DNA from: Struthio camelus
Taxonomy: Eukaryota > Chordata > Aves > Struthioniformes > Struthionidae
NCBI RefSeq assembly: GCF_040807025.1
Contig: NC_090942.1
Location: forward strand, 43,168,911-43,232,910
Direction: 5' to 3'
DNA length: 64,000 bases
The notes under the pieces were generated by a model. The model was not told the origin of the DNA. It searched no databases and saw nothing but the letters and a program-made list of their open reading frames with translations. Every line of letters begins with the position of its first letter. The stretch's first letter is position 1. This document shows, piece after piece, positions 52,828 through 64,000 of the stretch. Position numbers and translations under genes: made by a program.

Positions 52828-55800
52828 CTTGATTTGAAATACATACTGTCTCCTCAAGATACTCTCTAGTGAATTAACCAAAAGCGTCATACTGACATGA
52901 CTTCAAAGACAACTTTCTCTGACAATTTTGTTATTATTCTGTGCTCCTTAGAGCATGCTAACATGCTAGGAAAATATTTGTGGGAAAAACTCTCTGGGAA
53001 AATACGAAGCTGAAGATGGCATCTGGTAAGATTTGGAGCATTAATTATCAAATTTACCAAAAATGTGCCATATCTTAATCCTAGAATTCAAAGAGAAAAA
53101 TATATGTCAATTAAACAGATGTCACTTTAAATAGTAGCTTAGTGTGAAGTGTAACAATTGCTTAATTTAGGTGCGAAAGAAAGCTAGCATCGTATTAGGT
53201 ACTCAGTCCTGTTTCCCTAAAATAACAGAATACCCTGAATAAAAGAAGATTCTATAGAAAGACAGTTCTTTAGAAATCTTAATGTTTGTGAAGTTAGTAC
53301 AACTTGATATTTATAAAGTGATGCATTTATTGTCTCTTATTCAAAATGAGAAGGTTTAGATTTATTAAGTATTTTATTCCTAACTCCCTCTAAACAGAAA
53401 AAGTTAATCAAAAAGTTGAAAAGAAAATATGCTTACTTTTAAACTTTCCATGTTCCTTGTTTTTACATGTGCTGTTATTTAAGCGTAGCATATTCCTGGC
53501 TTTGTAAGTGTTCTAAAGTTTTAATAATAAATTTTCTTTATTTTATCTGTAAACTTTTCAAGTGTCTTTGATCAATACAGATTTTGCTCTTTTATATCCA
53601 AAGCATCAAGTCTTTCATTAATATACTTTAATTTCAGTTTCACCAAAAGACAGATAATGGTTTTACAAGAATTTTAAGTTATTTTCCTGTCAATATAATA
53701 AACTATATTTTTTCCCTGGTTATAGGTGAAGCAGAGTGATAAGACTATCCCAGCATATTAAAATACCAAAAGAAGCTTAAGATTATTTTAGTCTTACCTA
53801 GTAAATGCCTGTATTACTGTATTACTTCTAAAGTTCATTATCATTGGGTAATGTTTCGCCATTACTGTAAAACAAACAAATAAACCCCCCCCACACACAC
53901 AAAGTCAAATTCTGCCATTTACTTAATGCTCAGAACTGAAAATGAATTGACAGAAAATATCCAGGCGTTCAGCTTTCAGAAATAATTTGTCTCATACTTT
54001 CTTTTTCTAAATATGTGTTTGAAAATTTAGGTCTAAAACACTGCAATTTATTATCTAAACCTATACTGACAATTACAGTGATTATGTAAAAAGAGTATTT
54101 ATTCTTATTGTAGGAGATTCTCGAAGAAAATAAGCTAGACTTTTTTATTGTAGATTTAAGCTGAAAACAACCATTCGACTTAAGTGCTAGCTGTTTCTTC
54201 TAAGTTGCCTATTCTAAAATTACTAAAATATAGACCAGACTTTTCAAATACAAGCTTTATTTTTTAAAACTTGGATTACATTCTCAAATCCAGAAGCCTA
54301 ATATTATACACTTAAAACCATAAATGGGCAGCTCCTACATATCAAATTGCCCAGTATGCAAGTTCCTGAGGACCAGCTGTTCCCATTGCTTTATCTGAAA
54401 GCTGCAATGTTCACCATGTCTGAAGGTAAACTAATCATTCAGATGCCTTAATATGGCTGAAAAGCTTAATTCTGAGCTTAATTTCTGACTTCTGTAAGGA
54501 AGAAAAATCCTAGCTTCCTGTAATATAAAATTTTATGCTGCAATAAGGCTCTTTCAAGTTTTAAAGTGTTACTGTTGCATAGATTTAACATACTGCCTTT
54601 TTATAAACAACAACCCCATTTATGTTCAAACATTGTTTAATGTTAAATATTAATTTAAAATTTTGTCTAATTTGGGTTGTATAATTGTCTGGAAGAATTT
54701 CATATCTAATGCAGTAATTCATATCCCGGAGAGGAACTCTCTTTTCATCATTTAGTAACTGCATTAAAGTTTGGACTCTTCTAATAACTGTATGCCTTGG
54801 AGAGAAGGCTAAGCTGAAAAAGAAAGAGCTCTGCAGGCTCCCAGACGATTAGAACAACCTTAGTTCATGCTGGCCAGATTTATACCAGGATGACAATATT
54901 TTGTAGGCCTTTAATCTAAGACACAGTTTTAGTGCTTTTCCTGAGCTAAGTCGTGTGGAATTTGCAACACTGCATGATCAGCAGATAGTTATTCTCACTA
55001 CTTACCATCATGTCCTGTTTCAATAAATTGAGTAGTTTTCTACTCATGAATATTTTTCATTCTACTCTCTTGAACTTGTGATACAAGTCTTTTTTGGCAG
55101 TTTTTTAATGTAAATGTTTTAAAGTTGTTAGAAAACAAATTAGAAAATTTGGGCACCTTTTTGCAAATGGAGATTAGGATAAGGTTAACAAGCATTTCAG
55201 CTTGTGGTTAATAGTTCTGCATGGGGTTTTTGTTGTGGGTATTTTGAGGTTGAGAGGACGGTCTTGTCACATTTATCACATTAAAATGTCTTTTTAATTA
55301 GTCGTGCATAGTATCTAAATGTACCTAAATATAGGGCCTGTGGATGAGTGTAATCATCTTAAAGCACCAACAATACAGTTAGCTTTTTTAAACAGATTAC
55401 CTCTAGAAATGTTGATACCACTTCCAATGTAATCACATATAGCAGTTTTACACTAACCTATTAACTTATATGTATTTATTGGCTGTATTCTGTTAGAAAT
55501 ACACAGAAAGAAATGAAATTATGCATCAGATATTTGTATGACTGTGGTTTTCAGTTATTGATGGTGACAGCAAATATTATATTGTCCATTTTAAATGAGA
55601 AACTATGAAGAAGAAAATTGTATCACTGAATGACTTTTTTTTAATAAAGAGGGATTTCAGTGAAAAGGATCTGTTTATGGTCGGTCTTGCTTCCCTGACT
55701 TCATTCATCTGAACTCAACGTCAGGATAAGATGAAAAATGAGGTCAGCCACTGCAGAGGCCAGCACTACCTGATGTATGTACTGATGACCTTGGTTTTCT

Positions 55801-57215
55801 GTGTGTGTTGGCTGTTATGCTTTGCTGCTCGGAAGAGTTAGTGTAACTGCAGATTATGTGTTGTAAGACATTGCAAGGCTGTATCTACAAACTGAACAAC
55901 TGTCAAGTTTGTCTTCTTCACTGTTTTCCTCCTGGGTACTGGTTCTTCCAGTGTCCACATAAAATACATTTCCAGTTTCCTCTCAAGAAATTGTAGGTGT
56001 GGTTGAGAAGATCCGAAATCCACTGTCTAAAAATAGTATGGATGTAGACTATAGTGGCTTTTTCTGTCTTCTCTCGGGACAGTCCTGAATATTATTTGGT
56101 AGTATTCCAATAGTATTGTTAGTGGTTCTTGAACTGTCATGCTACTGCCACGCACCAACCATTTCAATCTTACACTATAAAAACAGACCTCGGATGGACA
56201 GCAGAACAACCTTCTCATTTTTCAAATGCCTTGAGGTTAAAAAGAAAAAACAAATGCAACAAATCATGGCAATTTAAGTTCAAGAAATTTAAATCAGCAT
56301 GTATGAAGGCTAAGGAAGAAAACCAGAGATCTGATGCAGCTAGGCATACACATATGTTCTACAGCAAGCTTCCTGTATCTGTGTTGTTGTCAAGACCTGG
56401 CTAAATCTTTCATCCTGCGTAACCTGCAGACTACCGCAGCTATGTCGCTGCCTACCCATCTTCCTCCCTTCACAATCTTCAGCAGTGCTATCAGCAAAGA
56501 TTAGGAGACAACCTTTGGCAAGTGTATCAAGCTTCTCTTATTCTTTGGCTGAGGGGAGGGAGTAAAGCAAGCTGTGCCTGAGGGACAAAGAAGGTCTGAT
56601 AAAGTGCCATCTTGACTGGCAGGAGGTAGGCACCACAGGGGAAAGAACAACTAGCCCTGTGCTTTTGTCCATCTGACATCCCAATATTGTCCTGAGAGCA
56701 CAGCAAGCAGTACGTTACAATTTTGCTCACTTAGGCTAAGGAGCATAGGTGCAGTAAACACTTACGCAAATTCCCCTAACACCCCCTAAAACAATAGTAA
56801 ACTGCCTCTAACGTACCACATACTAATAGCTTCCCATGCTCATAGCCAGGCCATTTATAGCTCAGCAGAATCACTGAATGACTGATATCCTCTGAAACAT
56901 AGAGGAAAGATGAGAAGTTAGACAGTACTGAGCAGATAGGCCCAGTAGCACACCAACTTCATCAGCACTGTGCCAGAAAGGAGCTGTACAACGAGCAGGG
57001 ACAGCACTCTGCTGTCCCTTTCAAAGGCCTCATCCACTTTCTATTTGGAATGTTCCGCATAACGCTGAATTTCCATCCCTTGCAACTCAGAGCAGGCTGG
57101 AAAGACACACTGAGGAAGTATCATTCACATATAGCTCTACAAATCAGCTTCTTTCTTTTTTCCATGCCCTTACATTTTAGATACTTGTCCTGCAGTCTTA
57201 AAAGACTGCTCTGAA
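52828..57215. other. GLIPR1 3' UTR and gene-free DNA
   Basis: AT-rich DNA without recognised coding exons. The first several hundred bases are the GLIPR1 3' UTR. From about 53.7 to 57.2 kb I see no known repeat family or gene. Short open frames here have no recognisable products. Confidence 0.5.
53238..53243 (+). terminator. GLIPR1: Candidate GLIPR1 poly(A) signal
   Basis: AATAAA about 410 nt after the GLIPR1 stop. Further AATAAA hexamers at 53526-53531 and 53697-53702 could give longer 3' UTRs. Confidence 0.4.
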
Positions 57216-59240
57216 AATCACAGAATCACAGAATGGTTTAGGTTGGAAGGGACCTCTGGAGATCATCTAGTCCAACCTCTCTGCTCAAGCAGGGTCCTCT
57301 AGAGCATATTGCCCAGGATCGCATCCAGACGGGTTTTGAATATCTCCAGCGAAGGAGACTTCACAGCCTCTCTGGGCAACCTGTTCCAGTGCTCTGTCAC
57401 CCTCACAGTGAAGAACTTTTTCCTCAGGTTCAGGCGGAACTTCCTGTGCTTCAGTTTCTGCCCATTGCCTCTTGTCCTGTTGCTGGGCACCATGGAGAAG
57501 AGTCTGGCCCCATCCTCTTGACACCTCCCCTTCACATACTTATACACGTTGATGAGATCCCCTCTCAGTCTTCTCTTCTCCAGGCTCAACAGGCCCAGCT
57601 CTCGCAGCCTTTCTTCAGAGGAGAGATGCTCCAGTCCCCTCATCATCTTTGTAGCCCTCCGCTGGACTCTCTCCAGTAGTGCCATGTCTCTCTTGCATTG
57701 GGGAGGGAGCCCAGAAGTGGACACAGTACTCCAGGTGAGGCCTCACCAGGGCTGAGGAGAGGGGCAGGATCACTTCCCTCGACCTGCTGGCAACACTCTT
57801 CCTCATGCAGCCCAGGATACCATTGGCCTTCTTGGCCACAAGTGCCCTTTGCTGCCTCATGCTTAACTTGTTGTCCACCAGCACTCCCAGGTCCTTCTCG
57901 GCAGAGCTACTTTCCAACAGGTCAACCCCCAGCCTGTACTGGTGCATGGGATTATTCCTGCCTAGGTGCAGGACCTTGCACTTGCCTTTGTTGAACTTCA
58001 GGAGGTTCCTCTCCGCCCACCTCTCCAGCCTGTCCAGGTCCCTCGGAATGGCAGCACAGTCTTCTGGTGTGTTAGCCTCTCCTCCCAGTTTAGTGTCATC
58101 AGCAAACTTGCTGAGGGTGCACTCTGTGCCTTCCTCCAGGTCATTGATGAATATATTGAACAAGACTGGACCCAGGACTGGCCCCTGGGGGACACCGCTA
58201 GCTACAGGCCTCCAACTTGACTCTGCGCCATTCACCACAACCCTCTGAGCTCAGCCATCCAGCCAGTTCTCAATCCACCTCACTGTCCACTCATCTAACC
58301 TACACGTCCTGAGTTTCCCTAGGAGGATGTGATGGGAGAGAGTGTCAAGAGCCTTGCTGAAGTCCAGGTAGACAACATCCACTGCTCTCCCCTCATCTAC
58401 CCAGCCAGTCATTCCGTCATAGAAGGCTATCAGATTGGTCAAGCATGATTTCCCTTTGGTGAATCCATGCTGACTACTCCTGATCCCCTTCTTGTCCTCC
58501 AGATGCTTAGTAAGGACCTCCAGAATGAGCTGTTCCATCACCTTTCCAGGGATGGAGGTGAGGCTGACAGGCCTGCAGTTCCCTGGCTCCTCCTTCTTGC
58601 CCTTTTTGAAGACTGGGGTGACACTGGCTTTCTTCCAGTCCTCAGGCACCTTTCCTGTTCTCCAGGACCTTTCAAAGATGATGCAGAGTGGCCTAGCAAT
58701 AACATCCGCCAGCTCCCTCAGCACTCGTGGGTGCATCCCATCGGGGCCCATGGATTTATGCATGTCAAGTTTGGACAAAAGATCTCTAACCTGATCCTTC
58801 TCAACCAAGGGAGAGTCTTCCTTTCTCCAGACTTCCTCTCTTGTCCCCAGGGTCTGGAATTCCTCAGGACTGGCCTTAGCAGTGAAGACTGAAGCAAAGG
58901 CGGCATTCAGCAACTGCCTTCTCTGCATCCTTCGTTACCAGGGCACCCACCCCATTCAGCAGCATGGCCCACATTTTCCCTAGTCTTCCTTTTGCTATTG
59001 ATGTATTGGAAGAAGCCCTTCTTCTTGTCCTTGACATCCCTTGCCAGATTTAATTCCAAACAGGCCTTAGCCTTCCTTATCACATCCCTGCACACTCTGA
59101 CAACGTCCCTATATTCCTCCCAAGTGGCCTGTCCCCTTTTCCACATTCTATAGACTTCCTTCTTCTGCTGGAGTTTTGCCAGGAGTTCCTTGCTCGTCCA
59201 TGCAGGTCTCCTGCCCGCTTTGCTGGAAATGACCACCAGC
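57216..59240 (-). mobile_element. 5'-truncated, inactivated CR1 LINE with reverse-transcriptase region
   Basis: About 2.0 kb, minus orientation. The 3' end at 57216 reads AATCACAGAATCACAGAATG, the reverse complement of the CR1 terminal repeat. Going upstream there is CR1 ORF2: the C-terminal part in the frame at 57724-57299, the reverse transcriptase with catalytic FADD in the frame at 58238-57615, its N-terminal half at 58928-58251 ([31 protein letters not shown]), and the linker at 59236-58907. The endonuclease and ORF1 are missing, as is usual for CR1 copies, because reverse transcription starts at the 3' end. Three lesions break the ORF: a frameshift near 58935, a stop at 58253-58251 and a frameshift near 57690. 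It cannot move by itself. Confidence 0.95.
57615..58928 (-). pseudogene. Broken CR1 ORF2, reverse-transcriptase portion
   Basis: One frame covers both halves of the RT domain and is interrupted only by the TGA at 58253-58251, within NWLDG-stop-AQRVVV. Family copies have Arg there as I recall, so CGA to TGA by CpG decay is likely. The motifs [20 protein letters not shown] and FADDTKLGG remain intact. The frame is lost at both ends to the frameshifts near 58935 and 57690. Confidence 0.9.
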
Positions 59241-62200
59241 TGTTATGACTCTCATCTGGTTTAGTCACAACCCCTAGTAACTGGTGAGAGTTGGTGGGCC
59301 ATCCTGGCTGGAATGCTTCTCCAAAGAGTTTTCCCAGATGCAGTTTGCAGAGAGATACATCTGCTCCATACCTCCTAACATAGAGTTGCAAAGTCTGGCC
59401 GAATGTACACTTACACTTGTCTACATGTGAGCTACAGGCCTAAGCTTTTATTATAGGTAGATAGAATCTAACCTCCTTCAGTTCCACTGATACTAATTCA
59501 GCTTACTGTAAAGCAAACTCATAGTGCCTTGTCAACTAAACTGCTCTCTGTGGTCCCTTGACTGTACTACCTAGGTATTAATGTATAACATGAGTTCAGA
59601 CACTTGGATCACATGTAGCACCTAAATTTAGACTTCTTAATCACAAGCTGAGTTCCACCTCGGACGTCTACAGGTAGTCTGGCTAATGCAGTGGTGTCTT
59701 TTTTGGTTCCAGATGCTCTTCCCCCTCCCTCCTTTAAAAATTAACAGATACATGTGATGGTGAGGCTTTGGCCACAGCTGTACCCAAATTAGAATCAACC
59801 TCAGATCCTGGGCCCTCAGGCAAAGGAAGACCAGAAAGTGGATTCTGTTAGACAACGTGAAGCTCATATGCTGTGACCAGGAGAAGGGTATAGAGATGAA
59901 GGCCTGCCTCTGGGAAAACAACTGGACAGAGGAGCAATTCATAGAGACCCTACACAGACTATTCTAGAAGGCTTTTCCTACCAACAGAAGAGAAGCTACA
60001 CGGTCCCCTTGAGTCAGGGAATCCTTCTATAGGAGATTCTCCTACTGCAAGAATAAAAGTGTTGCCAGTCTGCAACTGGCAGATAGAAACTTTGCTTTAC
60101 AGGCTTCTATGCAAGCAGACAGGAACAAGAAGTTTGCCCCTCTTCCGTGGTGCACTATTTGCTGAAGTTAGGGACATGCTCTCTCAGATTTGTTGTTCTC
60201 ATGGTTCAGTAAGCATTTTTAGTGGTCAGTAACATCCAAGAAAATGTTTATAATTGAATTTTAACACTGATTATAGTGAGTTGTTTTCTTTCTTCCCGTA
60301 TCCTCTGTAGAGTTAAGAACTTGACCCAGACTCTGCCATCTTTACCCATGACCTGCCTGTCCCTTCATTCAGGTGTAGCTTGTACCTGAGAAAGGGTGAA
60401 GGTGTGAAATGAGCTCCACAAGTCCACACAGTAAAAAGTGAATATTATAATGTCTTAGAGGAGGTATAAGATTATAATCAGTATTAAAACTCTGCAACAT
60501 CTGATAACCTCCGGGGGCTTAGTCTCTCTTCTGCACCTGCACAGCTACCAAGGGCAGGAATGATATTTGTTAAGGATAGTTGGATGTGGCCCTTTACATA
60601 TGCGAGTCCTGGCCCACTGTTGATTGTCCCAGATGTTTTACGTAATGTGGTTTACCAGAAGGTACTAGTCTCTCAGGTCCATTAAATCCCTTAGTGAATG
60701 GGAGATGACTTGAGGCTATATTGCAGTCTGACAGCATAGACTGGAAGTATTGGTTCAGGTATCTGAAAGAGATTTCTAATCCCAGAGGTAATGAAATATC
60801 AGCTTCTTCAGCCCAACATGTTCATAGCCTCACCTGATCCCATGGCAGAGGATGAAGCTGGCTTGGTGGTGGTCCTAAGGTAATCAGTGTCTCTTAGTAA
60901 CAAGCACGAGGAATTAAAGTAAAAATGGGAACTGCAATGGAAGCATCATGCTGTTACAAATGACAAGTAGAACTTGCCAGCATCTATAGGGCATGCCATT
61001 CCTTTTATATTATGAACTAAAAAGGTCATGCAATGTGTGAAGCTGATGAGTGGTGAATGTGGTGAGCATGGCATGCTGGAGTAGCCTATGAATGACTAAA
61101 TGCCAGAGTTGTCCAGTAACTGCTTTGAAGCATAGATGCCCTGTCTGTCCAGAGGGTAGTATTAAAGAGAGAAATAAAATTCATCTGATAACTTGATTCA
61201 CTCATTGGCATATTTTGTAAAGACATAATCATACTCTTTCTCCACTATAACAGAAGATGGATATTTCTTCACTGCTTACAGACATGTGTCTAAGAACTGT
61301 CATCTAAACTACCTGCCGTTGCCTTGGCTTTGCATAGGAAAACCTCTAAAGATCTTGCAGTCTTTGGCCTGCATAGGAAATAGTTAAGAGCTTAAAGCAA
61401 TTTACTTGTAAAACTAACATCCAGAGATAGGAATTCATCCTCAAATGATAGCTGATCATAAACCGAGATTAATGTAAATTTTTGTCACTTTCAGGTAAGA
61501 ATACTTAGGATCTAATTTTTTTCAGTTTTTTTTTTCATTGTTTCTTTATCACTATAGACCGACTAATTTTTTTTGTTTCAGTGCACTTTATCTTACAGTA
61601 CAAGAGCGTGGGGATTCAAATGAAGATTCTAAATAAAATATTGCATTAAAAATAGCTGTTTCTTTACACCGTCAGTTGTTGAACTGTAGAACTCTTTGCT
61701 AAAGGATTTTGCATATGCTAAAAGACATCTGAAAAGACAGAAATTGCATCTAGCTCTTTTTCCTTTCTTTCCTATCATATTGTTGGCAAAGTTGAGCAGC
61801 CAAAAAAAAGTAATTTGAAACATACTTTTTTAATGATAAAGTATTTATCAGTACAATCCTTTAATTCCCTAAAATGCCTCCTTGTTACTGAATCATACAT
61901 TAGGGGAAATTAAGAAATTGAAGTCTTCTGTTTTCAGCTATTCTGAATTCAAAGCACTGTCAAAAGGGAAATCCTATAAATGACTTCTGTCCTGATGATT
62001 CCATTTCAGCATGGCAAACCTCTTTTCATACACCTAGCTGCAACCAACTGTTTTAAGGTTCCTTTCCTCTCTTACCATGAAATTTCAAATTATTTCAAGT
62101 GAGATTTCAAAATCTTGGGTTCTGTGGAAACATTTGCTTTATTACAAGTAAACTAAAGATACTTATTTTTTATGATTTTCTTAAAATTTGAATATTGAAT

Positions 62201-64000
62201 GCATTTCTTTTAAAGTAATTTGCATATTATAATGTTACTAATGTAAGACTATGAAAGAGACACATACCCTAACAGGCAAGTTAATGTATTTAGTGAAATG
62301 TTGGTTAAGTGCCATCTGGTAAAGACAGATATGCAAATAAGGGTTTTACATCTCTTCGGTCAAGAGTTGAAATTTTTTCTGAATGTCACCATAATTCCAA
62401 GGTATTTCAAAGGGTTTTCAGTTCATACAGCAAAATAACACTATTAGATGACTGGCTAATCTTACAAAAATCACTTCTGTTAGCAGTAACACTTCAGAAA
62501 AGCAGGTGGTAGAAAGCATTCACTAGGCCAATTCACATTAATTTAGGCATACAAGCAATAGAAGCAGATTTTAGTCTTTAATAAATTAAAATGCATCTAT
62601 CCTAAAAAAAAAGATTGCATTTAAAACTATTGCTAGTATTTGTAATCCTAGGAGGAAATAATACTAGTTCATGCAAGTTGCTCTCTTTTCTGCTGTGTAT
62701 ACTTGATTAAGGAATTGACATTTTGGAGTACTTTTCAAAAATTACGTACGATTTTTTAATCTTTAATGAATTATTTCTATTTCTGTTTCATTGCTAAGAA
62801 CATTTAAATACAAATCATACCAAATTTAAAGAGGAAATATGGTCCAATGGTTCCATATTAAGGTACAAGTCTAGCATTGTCAAGGTCAGTGCTTAGTATC
62901 TGCTCTGCTCTGGTATGAATGTGTAATACGTAGCATAGTTAAATCAGTTACTACTTGCCATCGTAGCCACAATATCCAAGTATATCTGTACTCTTACATA
63001 TGTAAGAGGTCCATACGTATGGATGAGACGAAATGTATTTGTTTCCCCTCAAATGTGACTGAGAAGTACTTGAAAATGGAACTGCTTCAAGGTTGTTTTT
63101 AAAGAGACCCAAAATACGGATTCCAATGGCATAAATTGTTCTGTCACATTTACAAATACAAATATTTTAAAATCAAAGTTTTCAGTGTCTAGCTGTGTCA
63201 TTTCAGATTTTGCTGCAAGCTGCCTGACAATGCTTGAGAAGAATTCAAGTAAATGAGGGCTGTCTGCCAACAAACAGTTCCCTTTAATATTTTAAATAAA
63301 ACAGGCCTTCTCAGGAAGAAAAATGCCCCCTTCATCAATGTGATCAGTGATTTTAGTCCCGGATTCTTGGAACATCTACTGAATTGTTGAGTTGAGACTC
63401 AACAATTTCCTCTAGGATAAAGCAAGCAGTATCTCTTGGTTTGGACAATGATTAGTGTGTCCAAAACATTCTGAGATTATATATTTCCAATATTAGTACA
63501 CTCTGTGCGTTCAATTCATCTTTTCAGCCTCAGCTGTCATGGGTGCATGTTCAAGAGGTGCAAGTTCTTACTTCATGATTTATAGCAGAAATTTCCTAAA
63601 CATGAGGAAAAGAGACGTTACTTCCAGTGCTTCCTCATACACAAAGAGAAGAAGGAATCTATAATCTCTTTTAGACCCACAGTGCTTAAGTCATTTCTTT
63701 ATGAAAATGAAGTGCTACATGATCTTCCTGGTGATGAAAATATGTCCACTGCACTTTCTTATATCCAAGAAACTCAAAGCCTGCCTTTGGTTTCTAAGAG
63801 AAATATTTTAATATATTTATCAATTATGTCCTACATATTAAGTAATTACATAATAATATTTAACTTCTACAAATATTGCAAGTTGTTTGATGGCTGCAGA
63901 AATAACATGCAGTACCAACACTGTGCTTTCATTTGATCTGTTATCTGAGGTGAAATTGTATAATAGAAGTAGCAAGTCATGTCAGAAGTTAGTTTATTAA
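59241..64000. other. Gene-free tail of the window
   Basis: Upstream of the CR1 truncation point the sequence no longer resembles CR1. I found no exon of KRR1 (the next gene I recall in human 12q21) or of another GLIPR1-like gene, and no recognisable repeat family. It is AT-rich with scattered short open frames and is probably intergenic. Confidence 0.5.

Noticed and set aside
57805-58892. Plus-strand frames of 141 and 147 codons
   Set aside because: They are antisense shadows of the CR1 reverse-transcriptase region.
59080-59391. Minus-strand 103-codon frame at the CR1 5' boundary
   Set aside because: It is out of frame with the CR1 ORF2 linker and runs into non-CR1 sequence above about 59240.
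63682-63936. Plus-strand 84-codon frame near the window end
   Set aside because: I considered it as a possible exon of the next gene. It does not resemble KRR1 or a CAP protein, and its second half is a chance Ile/Tyr-rich stretch.

Overview
This is nuclear DNA from a vertebrate, most likely a bird. Genes are split into short exons with GT-AG introns, background DNA is AT-rich, and CpG is concentrated in two promoter islands. The interspersed repeats I can recognise are all CR1 LINEs, including copies ending in the avian ATTCTGTG-type 3' repeat. I see no L1 or Alu. Crocodilian or turtle origin is less likely but not excluded.

Three protein-coding genes can be reconstructed exon by exon, with every exon junction agreeing in reading phase. 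(1) CAPS2 (calcyphosine 2), minus strand: 18 coding exons from 31806 down to 350, 605 residues, with a CpG-island promoter near 32.4-33.3 kb. (2) An RIC3/CCDC107-like gene, minus strand: six exons from 42259 down to 34917, 300 residues, with two membrane segments, a coiled coil and an acidic tail. (3) GLIPR1, plus strand: six exons from 43148 to 52827, 262 residues, with a signal peptide, a CAP domain and a C-terminal membrane anchor. Genes 2 and 3 start head to head, 888 bp apart, inside a second CpG island that probably acts as a shared promoter.

Layout. 1-349: CAPS2 3' UTR. 350-31.8 kb: CAPS2 exons and long introns carrying CR1 fragments and simple repeats. 32.4-33.3 kb: CAPS2 promoter. 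33.3-34.9 kb: intergenic. 34.9-42.3 kb: RIC3-like gene. 42.3-43.1 kb: bidirectional promoter. 43.1-52.8 kb: GLIPR1. 52.8-57.2 kb: GLIPR1 3' UTR and intergenic. 57.2-59.2 kb: a 5'-truncated, broken CR1. 59.2-64 kb: no gene recognised.

The CAPS2-GLIPR1 neighbourhood matches what I recall of human 12q21. The RIC3-like gene between them is the least expected occupant. The three genes do not form a known pathway: one encodes a cytosolic calcium-binding protein, one a probable ER-membrane chaperone-like protein, and one a secreted or membrane CAP protein. Coordinates rest on reading splice signals by eye, and family assignments are from memory.
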